This document shows positions 24,068-36,600 of a stretch of 64,000 nucleotides of DNA, one piece after another; within the stretch, counting starts at the first letter, position 1; every line of letters starts with the position of its first letter. The notes under the pieces were generated by a model. That model was given only the letters and a program-made list of their open reading frames with translations, was not told the origin of the DNA and ran no database searches. Made by a program: the position numbers and the translations under genes. This DNA is from Castanea sativa. Lineage: Eukaryota; Streptophyta; Magnoliopsida; Fagales; Fagaceae. Where the stretch lies: assembly GCF_040712315.1 (NCBI RefSeq), contig NC_134016.1, positions 8,469,282 to 8,533,281 on the forward strand, given 5' to 3'.

Positions 24068-24344
24068 AAGAAGAAAAAAATTGATAGAAAATGTTACTAA
24101 TTTCTTATCATGCTAAAGATTAGTTTACGTTGATTTAGATTTGGTCTAGATGGGAATGAAACCTAAACTAAATTCTAAGTCCAACATAAATATAAATTCT
24201 ATTATTATTATTATTATTATTTTAATTTTCTCCAATTCTCATTGTCAATAATCACAGCAATATCTTGTCAATGACAAACAAACCTTTCTTTTATATTTTC
24301 TATTTTTTAAAACTTTTTTACTTTTGCACTATATTGGTCACATA
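22975..24344. other. AT-rich unit tail, paralogous to 4160-6330
   Basis: Non-coding and collinear with unit 0. It contains a compound (ATA)n(AGA)n microsatellite at about 24005-24075 and an ATT run near 24200. No gene is seen. Confidence 0.6.
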
Positions 24345-24547
24345 GCGCAAAAATTAACCAATCAATCCAATTTCACATAGAAGTAATACTTATCTTGATA
24401 CACCACGCCTAACATGCATGAATCCACCACACTATGTTTCACATAACATCCAATGCTTAAATGGGTTTTGGTGGCAAACTTCATTTCACCACTATAGTGA
24501 TTCACCGAAAGAAGGTTTTGAAGGGTCATCGTGACAGAATGTCTTGT
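24345..24547 (-). pseudogene. Truncated F-box gene fragment (unit 1)
   Basis: The minus strand reads LTRHSVTMTLQNLL (a frame-slipped F-box start), NHYSGEMKFATKTHL, GCYVKHSVVDSC and YFYVKLD, then stops. The same internal deletion and frame slip are found in the unit 0 fragment. The 5' end is removed by the hAT element that begins at 24548. Confidence 0.75.
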
Positions 24548-24842
24548 TAGGAATGGCAACGGGCCGAGTTCAAGTCGAGTTTTTTCATACCATGACCCGT
24601 GGCCCAAACCCGACCCGTTTAATAAATGAGTTTTTTATGCGGGGCCCAGACCCGCCCCGCCGGGCCCCGCGAGCCCTATTTAGCCCTACCATATTTGGGC
24701 TCAATCCGCGGCCTAAATCGTGGCCCAACCAAAAAAAAAATTTTGAATTGAAGCCCAAATTCATTTTTGCCAAGATTCAAGCTCTATGACATGCAGATTC
24801 AAGCCTAGATAACGTGGCCCAAACCAAATGCCAAATCAGTCC

Positions 24843-25110
24843 AAATCGTAGGCTATTAATCATAAATCAATAAATCACCTATTAATTATAAATCTATAAA
24901 CCATAACTAATATCATAAATCAATATAAACCACCTGTTAATTATAAATCAATAAATCATAGCCAATATCATAAATCAATATAAATCACCAATTAATTATA
25001 AATTTATAAATCAATAAATCATAGCTAAGATTATAAATCAATAAATCATCTAGCTAAGATAACCATTTAATCATAAATCAATAAAATCATAGCTAAAATA
25101 ACCTACTAAA
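24843..25110. repeat. AT-rich minisatellite in the hAT element
   Basis: Imperfect repeats of ATAAATCAATAAATCA, with variants ATAAATCTATAAACCATA and TATCATAAATCAATATAA, fill about 270 bases. The period is irregular (roughly 40-65 bases), suggesting slippage inside the element's 3' non-coding part. Confidence 0.6.
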
Positions 25111-25509
25111 CATAAAAATAAAGTAAATCCAACAAGTCCAAGAAATAAGTATCACAAGTCCAAGAAATTAAAAAGCTACAAAATAAATCTCACAAGTGAC
25201 AAGTTTAGAATAATTACAAACCAATAAATTAATCCAAGAAGTCTAAGAAATTAAAAAGACTACTAAATTAATACAAAAAGTCTAATCCTCCACAGTTATG
25301 ACACAACTCTCATCCTCCTCATTAGGCTTTCCATCATCAAGAATTGATTGAAGTGTACAATCTCCAGGCATAGTTGAAGAACCTACAACAACAATGAATT
25401 AAAAAAATGGAATAAACTTCATCAAATTATAACTAGCAAATATAAAAATACAATTTTGATTTTATAAATACAAATTAGTCAATTGCTAACCGTTGATTTC
25501 ACTCCATAA

Positions 25510-27729
25510 CTAATTCTGAGAACACATCATTACCTCTATAGTCTTGGGATGAAGTCTACTATGGTGTGAACTTAACAATCTTCCACTAGTGCTAAAGGCA
25601 GATTCTGAAGCAACAGTTGTGACAAGAATGACTAAAATATCTCTTGCAATCCTTTGTAAAGTAGGATACTTGAGACCATTACTTTTCCACCATGCCAAAA
25701 TATCAAAGTCTTCACTCCTCTTCAACACTCCATCAATGAAATGATCAAATTCCATTCTAGCACTCTCATGTTTCTTTGAACTACTTGAACTATTATTCAC
25801 AAACAAATCAAAAGATGATATTGCCTCACTTAACCTAAATTTCATTTGTACCACATGATTTGAAGTACTTGTAGGCATATGAAACTTCCTTCATTATCTA
25901 CAAGGGACTCATCTACATCTTCATACTCATCAAGCAAATCATAACAAAGATTTTTAATTTTTTCAATCTCCAAATTAGAAATATCACCATAAATGTTAGG
26001 ATAATAAAACTCCAATAACTTCATCGTATATCTTGGATCCAAGATAGCAACAACAGTCATAACAACATTAACATTAGCCCAATAAAAATTAAATTTAGCA
26101 AGCATGCTTTCTGCCATCATACTTATCATCTCATTTGAAGACAAACTCCATTCATTTAATGCAATTTTCAACTCACACACCAAAATAAAATACATATTAG
26201 TTGTGAGGTACTTACGACCAGAGAAAAACTAAGTCACACTATGAAATAACTCCAACCTCCCACAAATATCTTTGGCTACCTCCCAATCACAGTTAATTGG
26301 CAAACAAGTATAAAATGTTTCACGTTTAGCCAAACGAGAGAAAACATTTTTATAAATCAATGCAGTAGAAAGCATGAAGTAAGTTGAATTCCAACGTTTC
26401 TTACAATCTAAGACCAACTCTTTGGTGCATTGAACATGCAATTGGCGTGCATTTCATCAAATTTCTACCTCCTTTTTGGTGATCCAGTCCAATAAATCAC
26501 ACTATCACAAATTCTTTCAATACCATCACCAATAAGAGACAACCCATCTTGAACAATCAAATTCAAAATATGTGCAACACACCTCATATGCAACATAGGG
26601 CCACCCAACATAAGAGAACTAGTATCAAGCTATTCACGAATAGTCTTACCATGGCATCATTAGTACTACAATTATCAACAGTTATTGTGGACAACTTCCT
26701 ATCAATGTTCCACTCTTAAAAACAATCAACAAGGACTTCAACAAGAACGTCTTTCTTGTGTGGAGAGGGAACATAAACAAACCTAGAAAAATAATAGGAA
26801 TAATTATAACATAACTCAATAAATATTCAATTTAACATACAGTCTAAACATTCAATTTAACATAACTCAATAAACATTCTAAACATAAAGCTTTTAACAT
26901 TCAATTTAACCCAATATCATAAACTCAATTCATATGGTTTAATAACTTTTAACATTCATAGATTAAAAAATTACCTTAAAACCTGCCTTTGCAATGCCCA
27001 TGTTTGATTAATAAAGTGAGCGGTAATGACCATGAACCCTCTCTTTTTGTTACTAGAAATCCACATATCAGTTGTAACTGCCATCTTACTTCCATTTTTG
27101 TCCGTCATATTCAAAACTTTCTCCCTTTCATTATCATAAATTTTAAGAATTTCACTCTTCAATGTGTTTCTTGAGATAAGCTTAAACAAAGGTTGAAGAG
27201 AGTTCACAAATTCTCTAAACCAAATGTGGTCAACTATTAAAAGTGTGTATTCTTGTAGGATGACCATACAAGCAATATTATTCCTCATTTTGTTTTGATT
27301 AAATTGGTAAGCATTTAAACCCATCATTCCATCCACCTTATTTTGTTGTCTAATTAATACTTGTTGTCGCATATCGCTTATATCTTTATACTTTAACCGT
27401 GGATATCTTGCTAAATGATTACGCAAATGGAATGTACCTTGGCTAGAGTCACCCAAGTAAAGCTTGCTACAATGATGGCATTGAGCTTTAAATTTCCTAT
27501 CAACTTTCTTCCTTGTAAAATGCTCCCAAACATCTGAGGTAGTCTTTCTTTTTTTACTTGTATCATCATCCTCATTTGTACCCTCTTGCTCTCCCTTTTC
27601 CCCTATCCCTTGATTCCCTTCTTGTTCCTCTTCCTCTACCTCTAAGTCCTCTCCCACTAAGTCCACCATTGGGGGTTTCAGACTCCTAATTGGTTCAAAA
27701 GTTTGGGAGTTAGAAATTCTATCAATCAA
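25510..27729 (-). pseudogene. hAT transposase pseudogene
   Basis: It is read on the minus strand. An acidic N-terminus is followed by a BED zinc finger (VWEHF, then CHHCSKLY and HLRNHLARYP), then the transposase core (VTTDMWISSNKKRGFMVIT, FINQTWALQ). A likely intron runs from about 26982 (CAG/GTTTTA) to about 26787 (TTTCTAG), after which VYVPSPHKKDV and STITVDNCSTNDAMV follow, with an in-frame stop near 26718. The end shows the hAT dimerisation region (DILAWWKSNGLKYPTLQRIARDIL, VTTVASESAFSTSGR). Several frame breaks (near 26455, 26210 and 25860) make it inactive. Confidence 0.8.
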
Positions 27730-27739
27730 AACAAATATT

Positions 27740-28706
27740 CACAAATTCATTATTATACATACTCATTGATTAATGGGCACAAATTCATAATTACACAGAT
27801 TCACAAATTTTATCAACCCAATGATAATTAAACATGATTAACTACAAATTCAAACACTTGTTGTTTAATGGGCATAAAGGTGATGGTGATCTTGAGGGTG
27901 AGCTTCTAGAAGGCGACAATGGCGAGGGTGATCATGAAAATGGCGAAGAAGACCACATAGCTGGCAAGAGACAACGTCTGATTCTCAAGGGAGAGCCGCT
28001 TGGTGATAGAGAACTAGATTTGTTTGTGTCTCCCATCTCCGTTTTAAGCACTGCATTCACAACAAACACAAAAAACAAAAAACAATTTCTTCCATTTAAC
28101 AATTACACTTTCTTTGAAAAACATTTTCCCATAAAATTTATTTTTCCATTAAACTACACTCAATTATTCACTCATCAAAAATGAAATGTCCCACTCACTT
28201 TTTTATAGCTAACATAACAAGGCTTTAACAATTTAACATATATTGACAAACCAAACTATACACCCAAAATTTAGCATCACACAGTTTCCCTTTCTTATAA
28301 ATAAAGGAGCTAAAAAAGCATTGCGCACTAAATTGAATTCAATCACCCTATGGAATTATGTAGAATTTCTCACAGCTCTCATGGTTGTAAATCATTTCAT
28401 GCATGAAATGGCTTTGCTAGGCAACAGAACTCATTAATAAATTTCACACTACAAAGAAAATAGGATCAAACACGTCATTCCCTTTTACCAAGAAATTGAG
28501 AGGTTAGACCACACTATATTACAGTCACACCACAAAGTCTCATAATTTCAAGTCTTTAACCTACAATAACTAGAAGTAGCACAAAATGGTTGAAGTCCAT
28601 AGTTTTGAGTTTTCTTAAGTAGAGACAACAAAAGAAAAAAAAAACATTTTATGAAATACTTAAGAAAAAAATTAAGAGAAGTAGAGAACAGACCGGCGAT
28701 GACAGC
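27740..28706. other. Non-coding 5' part of the hAT element
   Basis: Between the transposase start and the CACTA insertion the sequence is AT-rich. A short GA/GGTGAT-rich stretch near 27880-27960 makes a plus-strand ORF without recognisable similarity. I see no supported gene. Confidence 0.45.
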
Positions 28707-28709
28707 TGG

Positions 28710-30543
28710 CACTACAAAAAACGGGGTCTATAGCCGCGTTTCAAAAACGCGGCTATAGACACCGAAAACGCGGCTATAGACCTGAAGCCGCGTTTTCTAT
28801 GGCTGCGTTTACAACCCCGGCCTAAGCGGCGCAGCAACAGACCCTGGGGGTCTATAGCCGCGTTTTTAAAAACGCGGCTACAGACTTGACCTGAGGCCGC
28901 GTTTTTGAACCATGGCTATAGGCTTCAGGTCTATAGCCGCGTTTTTTAAAAACGCGGCTACAGACCAGACTTGAGCTGCGTTTAAACCGCGGCTATAGCC
29001 CCTCCCTAAAAACAAAAAAAAAATTTACTGGGGTTTTTTTTCCCCAAAAAATTCAAAAATTCAGCTTTTTTTTTTAAACAAAAATAATTTTCTGGGTTTT
29101 TTTTCCCCGAAAAATTCAAAATTCAAACAAAAAGAATTTTTAAATTAAACACAAACCCAAAAAATTCAAAATCAAACACAAACCCAAAAAGTTTAAAATC
29201 AAACACACCCAAAAAATTCAAAATCAAACACCATATACTGACAGTACAAATGCAACGTGCTCCAAATTTAAACAAAACCAACCCAAATTTAACACTAAAT
29301 CCATTCAAAGAACACAAAAGCTCAAGAACACAAACCTATTTAAACATAAGCACAATATCAGCAACACAATAGCAAAAATAACTTCTAGAAAAAGTATAAT
29401 ACCCATTAAAAAATTAGAGAATTTTTACCTCAAATAGTAGAGATGAGTGAGCCTTTAGCTTTTCTTATGAAGTTTTCCAGTGACCCTTGCTTGAAAAATG
29501 AAGTATAAGGTGGTGTGGAGTGTACCGGTGAGAGGAGTGTGCGTTGTGTTGAAAGAAAAAAAGAAGGAACGAGAGAAAAAAAGAAGGAAAGAGAGAAAAA
29601 AAAGAAAAGAAGCAGCAGCAAAGAAACAAAGAAAAAAAAAGAGCTGTGTTGGAGTGAAGAAGGAAAAAAAAAAAAAAAAAAAAAGAGAAAGAAAGGAGTT
29701 CGGCGTGACTTGCAGAGAAGAAAGAAAGAAAGAACCCAGGAAAGCAGAGATGGACGAAAGAAAGAAAAGATAAGAAAGAAAAGATAAGAGTGGGGGTAGG
29801 TGGGAAAGTGGGTTCTGGGGTTTTTAATTGGTGTTACCTATAGCCGCGTTTTTGAAAACGCGGCTATAGCCCCTCCCTTATACTAAAAAAATTTATTCGG
29901 ATGCATAGGTCATCCTTTTAAAAAATATATATATATTATTTGACTGCACCTATAGCCGCGTTTTCAGAAACGCGGCTATAGCCCCTCCCTTATAAAAAAA
30001 AAAATTTATTCGGATGCACAGGTAATCTTTTTAAAATATATATATTATTTTACTGGACCTATAGCCGCGTTTTCAGAAACGCGGCTATAGCCCCTCCCTT
30101 CTCACAAAAAAAATTTATTCGGATGCACAGGTCATGTTTTTAAAATATATATATATTATTTGACTGGATCTATAGCCGCGTTTTCAGAAACGCGGCTATA
30201 GGCCCTCCCTTATATATTAAAAAAAATTTGTTCTACTGTACATAGCACCCTATTAAAAAAAATATATTTGTCTGGACCTATAGCCGCGTTTTGATAAACG
30301 CGGCTATAGTCCGGACGTAAAACGCAGCTCAAGGCACTAGAAACGCGGCTTCAGACCGAACCTATGGCCGCGTTTAACAAAACGCAGCTATAGATTGGGT
30401 CTGAAGCCACGTTTCTAGGAAACGGGGCTATAGGTTTGGTCTATAGCCGCGTTTCTTTTAAACGCGGCTATAGGTCAGGTATAGCCGCTTTTTTTTATAA
30501 ACGCGGCTAAAAAACGCGGCTATAGCGCGCGTTTTTTGTAGTG
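28710..30543. mobile_element. Non-autonomous CACTA (En/Spm) transposon, 1834 bp
   Basis: The perfect 13-bp terminal inverted repeats CACTACAAAAAAC / GTTTTTTGTAGTG sit inside a 3-bp target duplication, TGG (28707-28709 and 30544-30546). Dozens of CTATAGCCGCGTTTT motifs in both orientations form long subterminal regions, as bound by TnpA-like proteins in known CACTA elements. The only reading frames inside are low-complexity Lys/Glu/Arg tracts from a GAAAG purine run (29498-29790). There is no transposase, so it needs help from elsewhere to move. Confidence 0.9.
29838..30300. repeat. 110-bp tandem repeat with palindromes in the CACTA element
   Basis: CTATAGCCGCG recurs at 29838, 29950, 30059, 30170 and 30278, a spacing of 108-112 bases. 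Each unit begins with a near-perfect palindrome (CTATAGCCGCGTTTT, a short spacer, AAACGCGGCTATAG). The first four units continue CCCTCCCTTAT, and in the first three this leads to ATTTATTCGGATGCA. Confidence 0.85.
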
Positions 30544-30546
30544 TGG

Positions 30547-32330
30547 GGACGATGGTAAGAGCTTGGACCGGCAGTGCTGAGAGCTTGGACCGGCAGTGAG
30601 AGGCAGAAAGCTTGGGCTGGCGGTGCTTGAGAGTGAGTGAGACGAAGCCATGTGACTGTGTGAGGTGTAAGACTGAGTGAGTGAGGCTAGCTGTGCTGTG
30701 ACTGTGAGTGTGCTTTTGTGAGGGTAAGGTGTTGTGACTGAGTGTGCTTCTGTAAGGGTGAGGCGTGAGCTGAAATGAGGGAGGTGAAAACCTAATTGAT
30801 AAGGATTACGAGCTGGTGCACTAGGCCAATGCATTGGAAATGCATTTTGAAACTCCCACAGCCTCTAACTTATATAGGTTCTGACTAAGGCCATAAGATC
30901 CAAATCTTCCTGACTTTGCACGCTGGTTTTGATTTTTTTTTTCTTCTAAAATATTACAAGTCAATTATGACTTTTTCTTATACAAAAGAAGACACAATGT
31001 TTCTTAAAATTTATAAATTCGCAAATTACATATTTAGTCATATTTTTAAGAGAGGTATATTATAAAACTCTAATTAAGCTAACTTTAGGTGAATATAGTA
31101 TTAAATTTCAAAACTCTAATTAAATTAACCTTAAGTGAGTCAAATGTCAAATTTCAGACTACAAGTAAGCAATCTAAATTTTAATAAAATCCTGAATGGG
31201 TAAGTCGGTAAGTTATAACATATAGAGGTACGAAGTTTTATTTGTTAAGAGCATTCACATAAAAAATGCTAAAAAATATAACATTTAACATCTTAAAATA
31301 CTATTTTATCAATTTTAACATCTCACTTGTAATATAACCAAGATTTTATATTTTTTAACGCTACGTTAAAATATTATTTCTTAATTATTTTATAATTATT
31401 TATTATTCTCAATCTCATCTATTCCTTCTTCTTTCTTTCTTCCTCTCTCTTTTGTACGTGTATGAGTGTATTTTCTCCAAAACGGAAACACCCAGCCCAC
31501 AGCAAACCCAATCCACTACCACTAGCCACCACCACGGGCACCTACTGCCACAGCCACCACTACCCACAACCTCAACCCCCAATCACAAAAAAAAAAATAA
31601 AAAAACCCAAAACCAAATCACAATCTCAAAACCAATCACAAACCCAAAATCAAATCACAAACTCAAAGAGTTCTTGAAAAACAAAAGACAAAGGGATGAT
31701 CTTTGAATTGGAAAAAAAAGTGGATCTTGAATTCTACTCAGACGTTCACCATCATCTCTTTTTCCTCACATCCAGTCCCCATAATTTTCAACTGAACGTC
31801 AGAGCAGAGGTAGAAGAGATGTGGGATCGGATGGAGGAGGGTATTAAGCAGCTTTAAGCCACGGATTTTATGGAGGAAAGGAAAACTCATTCAGGACCTG
31901 AATGGTTTGAGTTGTGATTTTGTAAAAGAGGTAGGACTTTTTTTGTTTTGTTTTTAATGGATAAACTGTTAGGATTTGAGAGAAATGAAAGAACGGCAAT
32001 TTTTTTTCTGTCGTAAAAAAATTAGTAACTTTTCAAATTAGTTTTTCTTCTCCAATCTCCAACACAATGCTTTCTTAAAAAAATTCTAATTAAGAGAGAT
32101 GTTGAAAATTACTTTGCAATTTAATAGAAAGAATTCTAGATTATAATAGACTTGATGGTATTTTCAGGACTAGTTATTTGTTTTTAGATTGCTAGTTCTG
32201 TTCAATTATAAATATGTATTGCTGTAATCCTGTAGGACTTTTTTATTTTATTTTTTTTTTATATCAAGAACTAAAAATGATAAAAGTCCTATATTTTGTG
32301 TAGGTGCAGCAGCTATATTCTAAATTTACT
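30547..32330. other. hAT remnant and F-box gene 2 upstream region
   Basis: 30547-30780 is a GAG/GTG-rich tail of the hAT 5' part. From about 30781 the sequence matches the F-box flank at about 6920 (CCAATGC, TTGGAAATGCATTTT, TATATAGGTTCTGA). About 31250-31670 is an insert not seen in unit 1, starting near AAGAGCATTCACATAAAAAATGC, MITE-like, and ending in proline/CCA-rich sequence. From about 31670 it matches 8390 onward. No gene is seen before the F-box ORF. Confidence 0.5.
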
Positions 32331-32356
32331 TACTGCAATTGCCAAAGTCCTTCACA

Positions 32357-33625
32357 ATGGGAAGAAAAAGCAAATCCCATTCCGACCCATCAATCAGCAT
32401 GACCAAGAAGAAGGCCAAAGCAGTAAAAGAAGATGAAAAAGTCGGCAGCACTGACATTATCTCAGAGCTTCCCCCGTATATTGTGACAGACATTCTGTCA
32501 CGACTGCCCTTTAATTCCGTATTAAGTTGCAGGTGCGTTTGCAAGACATGGCTACATCTTCTCATGGACCCCAGTTTTGCTCAATTGTATCACACAAGAG
32601 CACACCCCTGCATCATCCTCCAACCCACATATAAATACCGTAACCAACACCTCTACGCTGTTCATTTTGACAATAAAAAACATGTGCGTAAGTCTAGCAC
32701 TAAAGTAAAGTTTGCCACCAAAACTCATTTATGTATGGGATGTGATGTGAAACTTAGTTTGCTTGATTCGTGTAATGGGTTGATCTTGCTAGGCGATCAG
32801 CATCATTATCATGACTTTGTGAGATTGGATCAATTATATGTGTGTAATCCTATTACGGGTGAGTTCGTCATAATTAAGCATAAGCCTGGTATCAACCTAA
32901 CATCATATAATGCCTGTCTTTGTCTTGGCTTTTGTCCCAAAACTCAAGTATACAAGGTGGTTCTCTTGTCCAAACAGTATGGAGTTGGAGTTAGTAACAG
33001 CGTGCTGACTCTTGTGTACACACTTGGAGTGAAGGGTAATGGTCTTTGGAAGAGTGTTAATGTTGGAAATGATTTGGACTATCAGCCAAGAATTACTACT
33101 TTTCTCAATGGAATTATACATTGGGTTGTGATATCCACTTATGTACCTCAGTTTATATATTCCTTTGATGTGGAGGATGAGTGTTTTCGATTTGTTCCAC
33201 CACCTCCTGAGTTTGTGTCACCTGAGCAAACTACGTGGTCGAAGTGGAATATTTGTCTTGGGGTGTTGGAGGGTTGTCTTGCCATTAGTGAACATGCTAA
33301 AGATGTGTACTTTCACATATGGGTAATGAAGGACTATGGTGTCCAAGCGTCTTGGACTAAGGCATACACCATGGACATCACAATGGAAAAAATAGCGCGT
33401 TTATTGCCCATTACACAAATTCTAGGGTTGTGTCACAATGGTGACATCTTATTCACATTTCAAAATAGGAATTTGGTTTCTTTCAATCCAGCAAACTCAA
33501 GTTTCAAGTTACATAGGATTGAAAGCCTATACTACTTTAATAATGTGCTTCCTTATATTCCCAACTTTTCTTCACTTAGGGATATAGCAAGAGGAGAACC
33601 ACTGTTCAATGCCACATTGAGGTAA
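32357..33625 (+). CDS. F-box/FBA-domain protein 2
   Basis: A single-exon protein of 422 residues, with the start at ATG in CACAATGGGA; the in-frame upstream codon is only TTG. Its architecture equals that of F-box protein 1: a basic N-terminus, F-box (ELPPYIVTDILSRLPFNSV ... CRCVCKTWLHLL, residues about 37-78), then FBA-type motifs LLDSCNGLILLG, YVCNPITGEF, GFCPKTQVYKVV and FLNGIIHWVV, ending SLRDIARGEPLFNATLR. Small indels distinguish the paralogues: the segment after LILLG is shorter here and the one after NPITGEF longer. It should act as an SCF substrate receptor; the target is unknown. It keeps the canonical CNPITGEF where protein 1 has CNPITAEF. It is convergent with the split pseudogene at 44632-50870. 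Confidence 0.9.
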   Translation: MGRKSKSHSDPSISMTKKKAKAVKEDEKVGSTDIISELPPYIVTDILSRLPFNSVLSCRCVCKTWLHLLMDPSFAQLYHTRAHPCIILQPTYKYRNQHLYAVHFDNKKHVRKSSTKVKFATKTHLCMGCDVKLSLLDSCNGLILLGDQHHYHDFVRLDQLYVCNPITGEFVIIKHKPGINLTSYNACLCLGFCPKTQVYKVVLLSKQYGVGVSNSVLTLVYTLGVKGNGLWKSVNVGNDLDYQPRITTFLNGIIHWVVISTYVPQFIYSFDVEDECFRFVPPPPEFVSPEQTTWSKWNICLGVLEGCLAISEHAKDVYFHIWVMKDYGVQASWTKAYTMDITMEKIARLLPITQILGLCHNGDILFTFQNRNLVSFNPANSSFKLHRIESLYYFNNVLPYIPNFSSLRDIARGEPLFNATLR

Positions 33626-36600
33626 TAAACACTTTCTATTTGGTGTGTTCAATTGGGATTATAAAGCAGTCTAACTAATTGCAACCCCTAATATTGCTAT
33701 GCTTGTCTTGTATTGTTAAGAAAATATTTGTGACAACTTGAAAGATTCAAATTTTCCTATACAAAAATTGCATAATTGCGAAAATGCAAGTTTGTTATTT
33801 ATTTTTTGGCTAACTAAAATGAAAGTATGTTTTTCTATCTTTTAATCCAAAAAAAAAAAAAAAATGCGAGTATGTTTGGTTTGCTTCTGTGTGTGGTGAA
33901 TATGAAGTGCACTAATATGCTCAATTTCGACTAATTTATTTTCAAACTGTAGAGATTTGGACTTATTTCTTTTATTGCTCTAGATATGTCTTTTAACTGA
34001 AAATAAGAACTTGAGAATGATATGATTTGTTTGATGGGAACACAACCCCATGTGTAGATTATGCCCAAACAAGTAGGAATATTATAAATTCATTTTTATT
34101 GCAGTTCTCAGTAAATTTTATCATATATATTTTGTACCATTCTCTAACTTACACTGTTGATATGCATTTAAAATACAGAAACTGAAAATGTAATTGTTTG
34201 GTCAAGCCCTAAACTAGACAGCAATGCATTTAAGATTTTGATGTGCTGCCATATTCAGCTTCCACCTTAAAGTGCTTACATGATTTGTGTTATCATTCAA
34301 TTATTTGTACTCAAATATGCTTTCCTTGGTTTGGAAGAATTTAATTGTATCAGTAAGCTATGGTCTTTTTTCTTCCTTGGATGTGTTTGCTTTCATAGCA
34401 TTACTAAGATCATAATTTTCTATTGGAAAAAAAGTGAGATAAAAAAAACGTAACTTTTTTTATAATCAAAAAGAACCTGGCATATTAATGATGAGTCTAC
34501 ATTTAGTTTTGTAAGAACTCAATTCTCAAAGTAAAAAAAGGCTCCCATGTACTATAACTACTTAACTAGCCATTTTTTTGATAGGTACTAGGTAGATAAT
34601 GGGGGAAGGGGAAGTGAACTACTTAACTAGACACTCAGTAGAACATTGTTCAATTGATGAAATTCATCTATACAACTGTGAGGGTATACATTCGAAGGAT
34701 GAAGATAGAAGTACACAGTATAGCACAAAGATCAGTAGTTCTTTGTGCTCCTCTTTATACATGTTTATAAGAACAACTCAAACAGCATTCTGCTGGCTTT
34801 AAAATTTTTTTCACCAACCGTTCTAGGCTCCAAGGGGCATTAGTAGGTTATGATGCACAAGCTTTGGTCTGTAAGAATATACAGCCACTACAGTCTATTT
34901 TCTTGTCAAACCTGTAATCTTTTCAACTTAGAAGATAGGGTGGTGACAGGTTGGGCTGGTTGGAGCATATCAACACCACATTGACGAGTCTGTTTAGCAA
35001 ATTTATTAAAGAAAGACACAACCTTCTAAAACATTGACTGAGTTTGTGTAAACCCTTGTCAACTGGTTTAAGTCTTCTCTATTTGGCCAGTTTTACATTC
35101 TGTTGACAAACTAGGGAAAAAGAAACAAATTAGACAATGATCTAATTAGTTAATATTTAATCTTTATGGGTAAATTTAGTTATCGCTTATCATTTTCATT
35201 TTGGTTTTCTTACCCCCATGATCTAAAAATTAAATTATTTGAGTTTATTATTATTTTAGAATATCAATGATCTAACCAGGCAATTTAGTACAACACCTTG
35301 TATCCTAACCCAACCTACCATGGTTTCTACTTTGACTGCAACATCGTTAGATTGGGGAGTGGGGGGGGATGGAGGGGGGTTTAAATTTCATAATAAGGAT
35401 GTTTTGGTCAGTTGACATATTTGAATAGTTTACACTCAAATTTAGCTGATGTTTGGTTACTCTGGCTTCTATTAATGAGCTCCAATATGGGATTTTTAAA
35501 TATGGATGGGCCTCCTAGCATGATGGAGAAAAGAAACTGGAATTGTTATATTACTTTGGTTAATTTTCATATTTGGATGGTCTAGTATCAAAGTTAGTTA
35601 ATGTTTGGTTATGAATCCCGCACTTGTTCTTGTTTGGGTTTAGTGTGAATCTTCTTTAATTTTAGAAGTTATGGTTCTTCCATGTTGTTCTTGGATTTTG
35701 TTCTACATAAGCAAGTCTTGTTAAGACAAATGTTGAATATCTTTTGTTATTGAAAAGTTATTCATGTTATCCTTTCTCGGTGAGACTCCTAGAAGACCTT
35801 AGTTAGATTTAAGGATTTGTAATTCTTCCTTTTCTTTTTCCTTGGCACCCTGTAACCAATTTTAAACCCCATCAACCCTTAAAATGCCTATATACCAAAC
35901 TTTTAAATTCTGGTCAGACTTTCTTTTTTCTTAAACCTGGGGTTTCTTTCTTTATTGTAAGCTCAAACTTTACCCTTTTTTTTAATCTTTGAAAAACCTG
36001 AAACCAATATATTTTTGTAATCATTTCCCGCCATTAAGGGGTTAGGAGGGCTTGAGTTTTCTCAGACCTACAGCTTTTTGGAGAAAGATTTGGCTGCTTT
36101 GAGAAGCAACCCAAGGCTGATTCACAAAATCTGCCTAAAAAGTCCAAGCTGTGTTACAAAATCAGCAAACAGCTGAAATGCCCATGGGTTACAAAACAGC
36201 CTGCAGATAACTTCTGTTTTTTTAATATAAAAAAATTTTAAAAATTAAAAAAAAAAAAAAAAAAAAAACCTTAAGAACCAATGGAGAAGCCTCAGGAAAC
36301 GAGGCCTAATTCCTCATCCAAGCTCCTCCAAAACCCCAAAAATAGCTGCTTTTCAAAGAAGTCCTACAGTTGTTTCCTTTGAAATTTGTCTGCAAGTTTT
36401 TGGCCTCAAAGTTGATCTTTTTTCTCCCTAAATTTAAATTTTAAAACATACAAACTCTCTATCCACCATACAGAGAATAAAATCATAAATTTGGGTCAAG
36501 TCTAAACCACTTAATTGATTAACCTCTGATTTTACGGCTTTCCACCAACATCATCTTTTCTGGCATATATTGCACTAGATTTAATACAACACACTTTTTT

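Larger units (their letters stand above)
24548..30780 (-). mobile_element. Degraded hAT transposon (Ac/Tag-like), with a CACTA element inside
   Basis: The left terminus TAGGAATGGCAACGGGCCGA is a typical plant hAT end, followed by GC-rich GGCCC/CCCGCC subterminal repeats. The preceding octamer TGTCTTGT would be the target duplication. The matching right terminus is not visible: F-box-flank homology resumes near 30781 with about 140 bases missing, which suggests a deletion took the right end. The interior holds a minus-strand transposase pseudogene, an AT-rich minisatellite and a CACTA insertion. The right boundary is uncertain. Confidence 0.6.

Noticed and set aside
29498..29787. Two overlapping Lys/Arg/Glu-rich ORFs
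   Set aside because: They arise from a GAAAG purine run inside the CACTA element and lack any domain or codon bias of a gene.
28710..30543. CRISPR-like array
   Set aside because: The regular repeats are imperfect palindromes with similar spacers inside perfect CACTA ends; this is plant DNA and a transposon.
9047..33625. S-locus F-box (self-incompatibility) cluster
   Set aside because: Tandem FBA F-box genes resemble SLF genes superficially, but no S-RNase gene is visible, and this family expands widely in plants for other roles.
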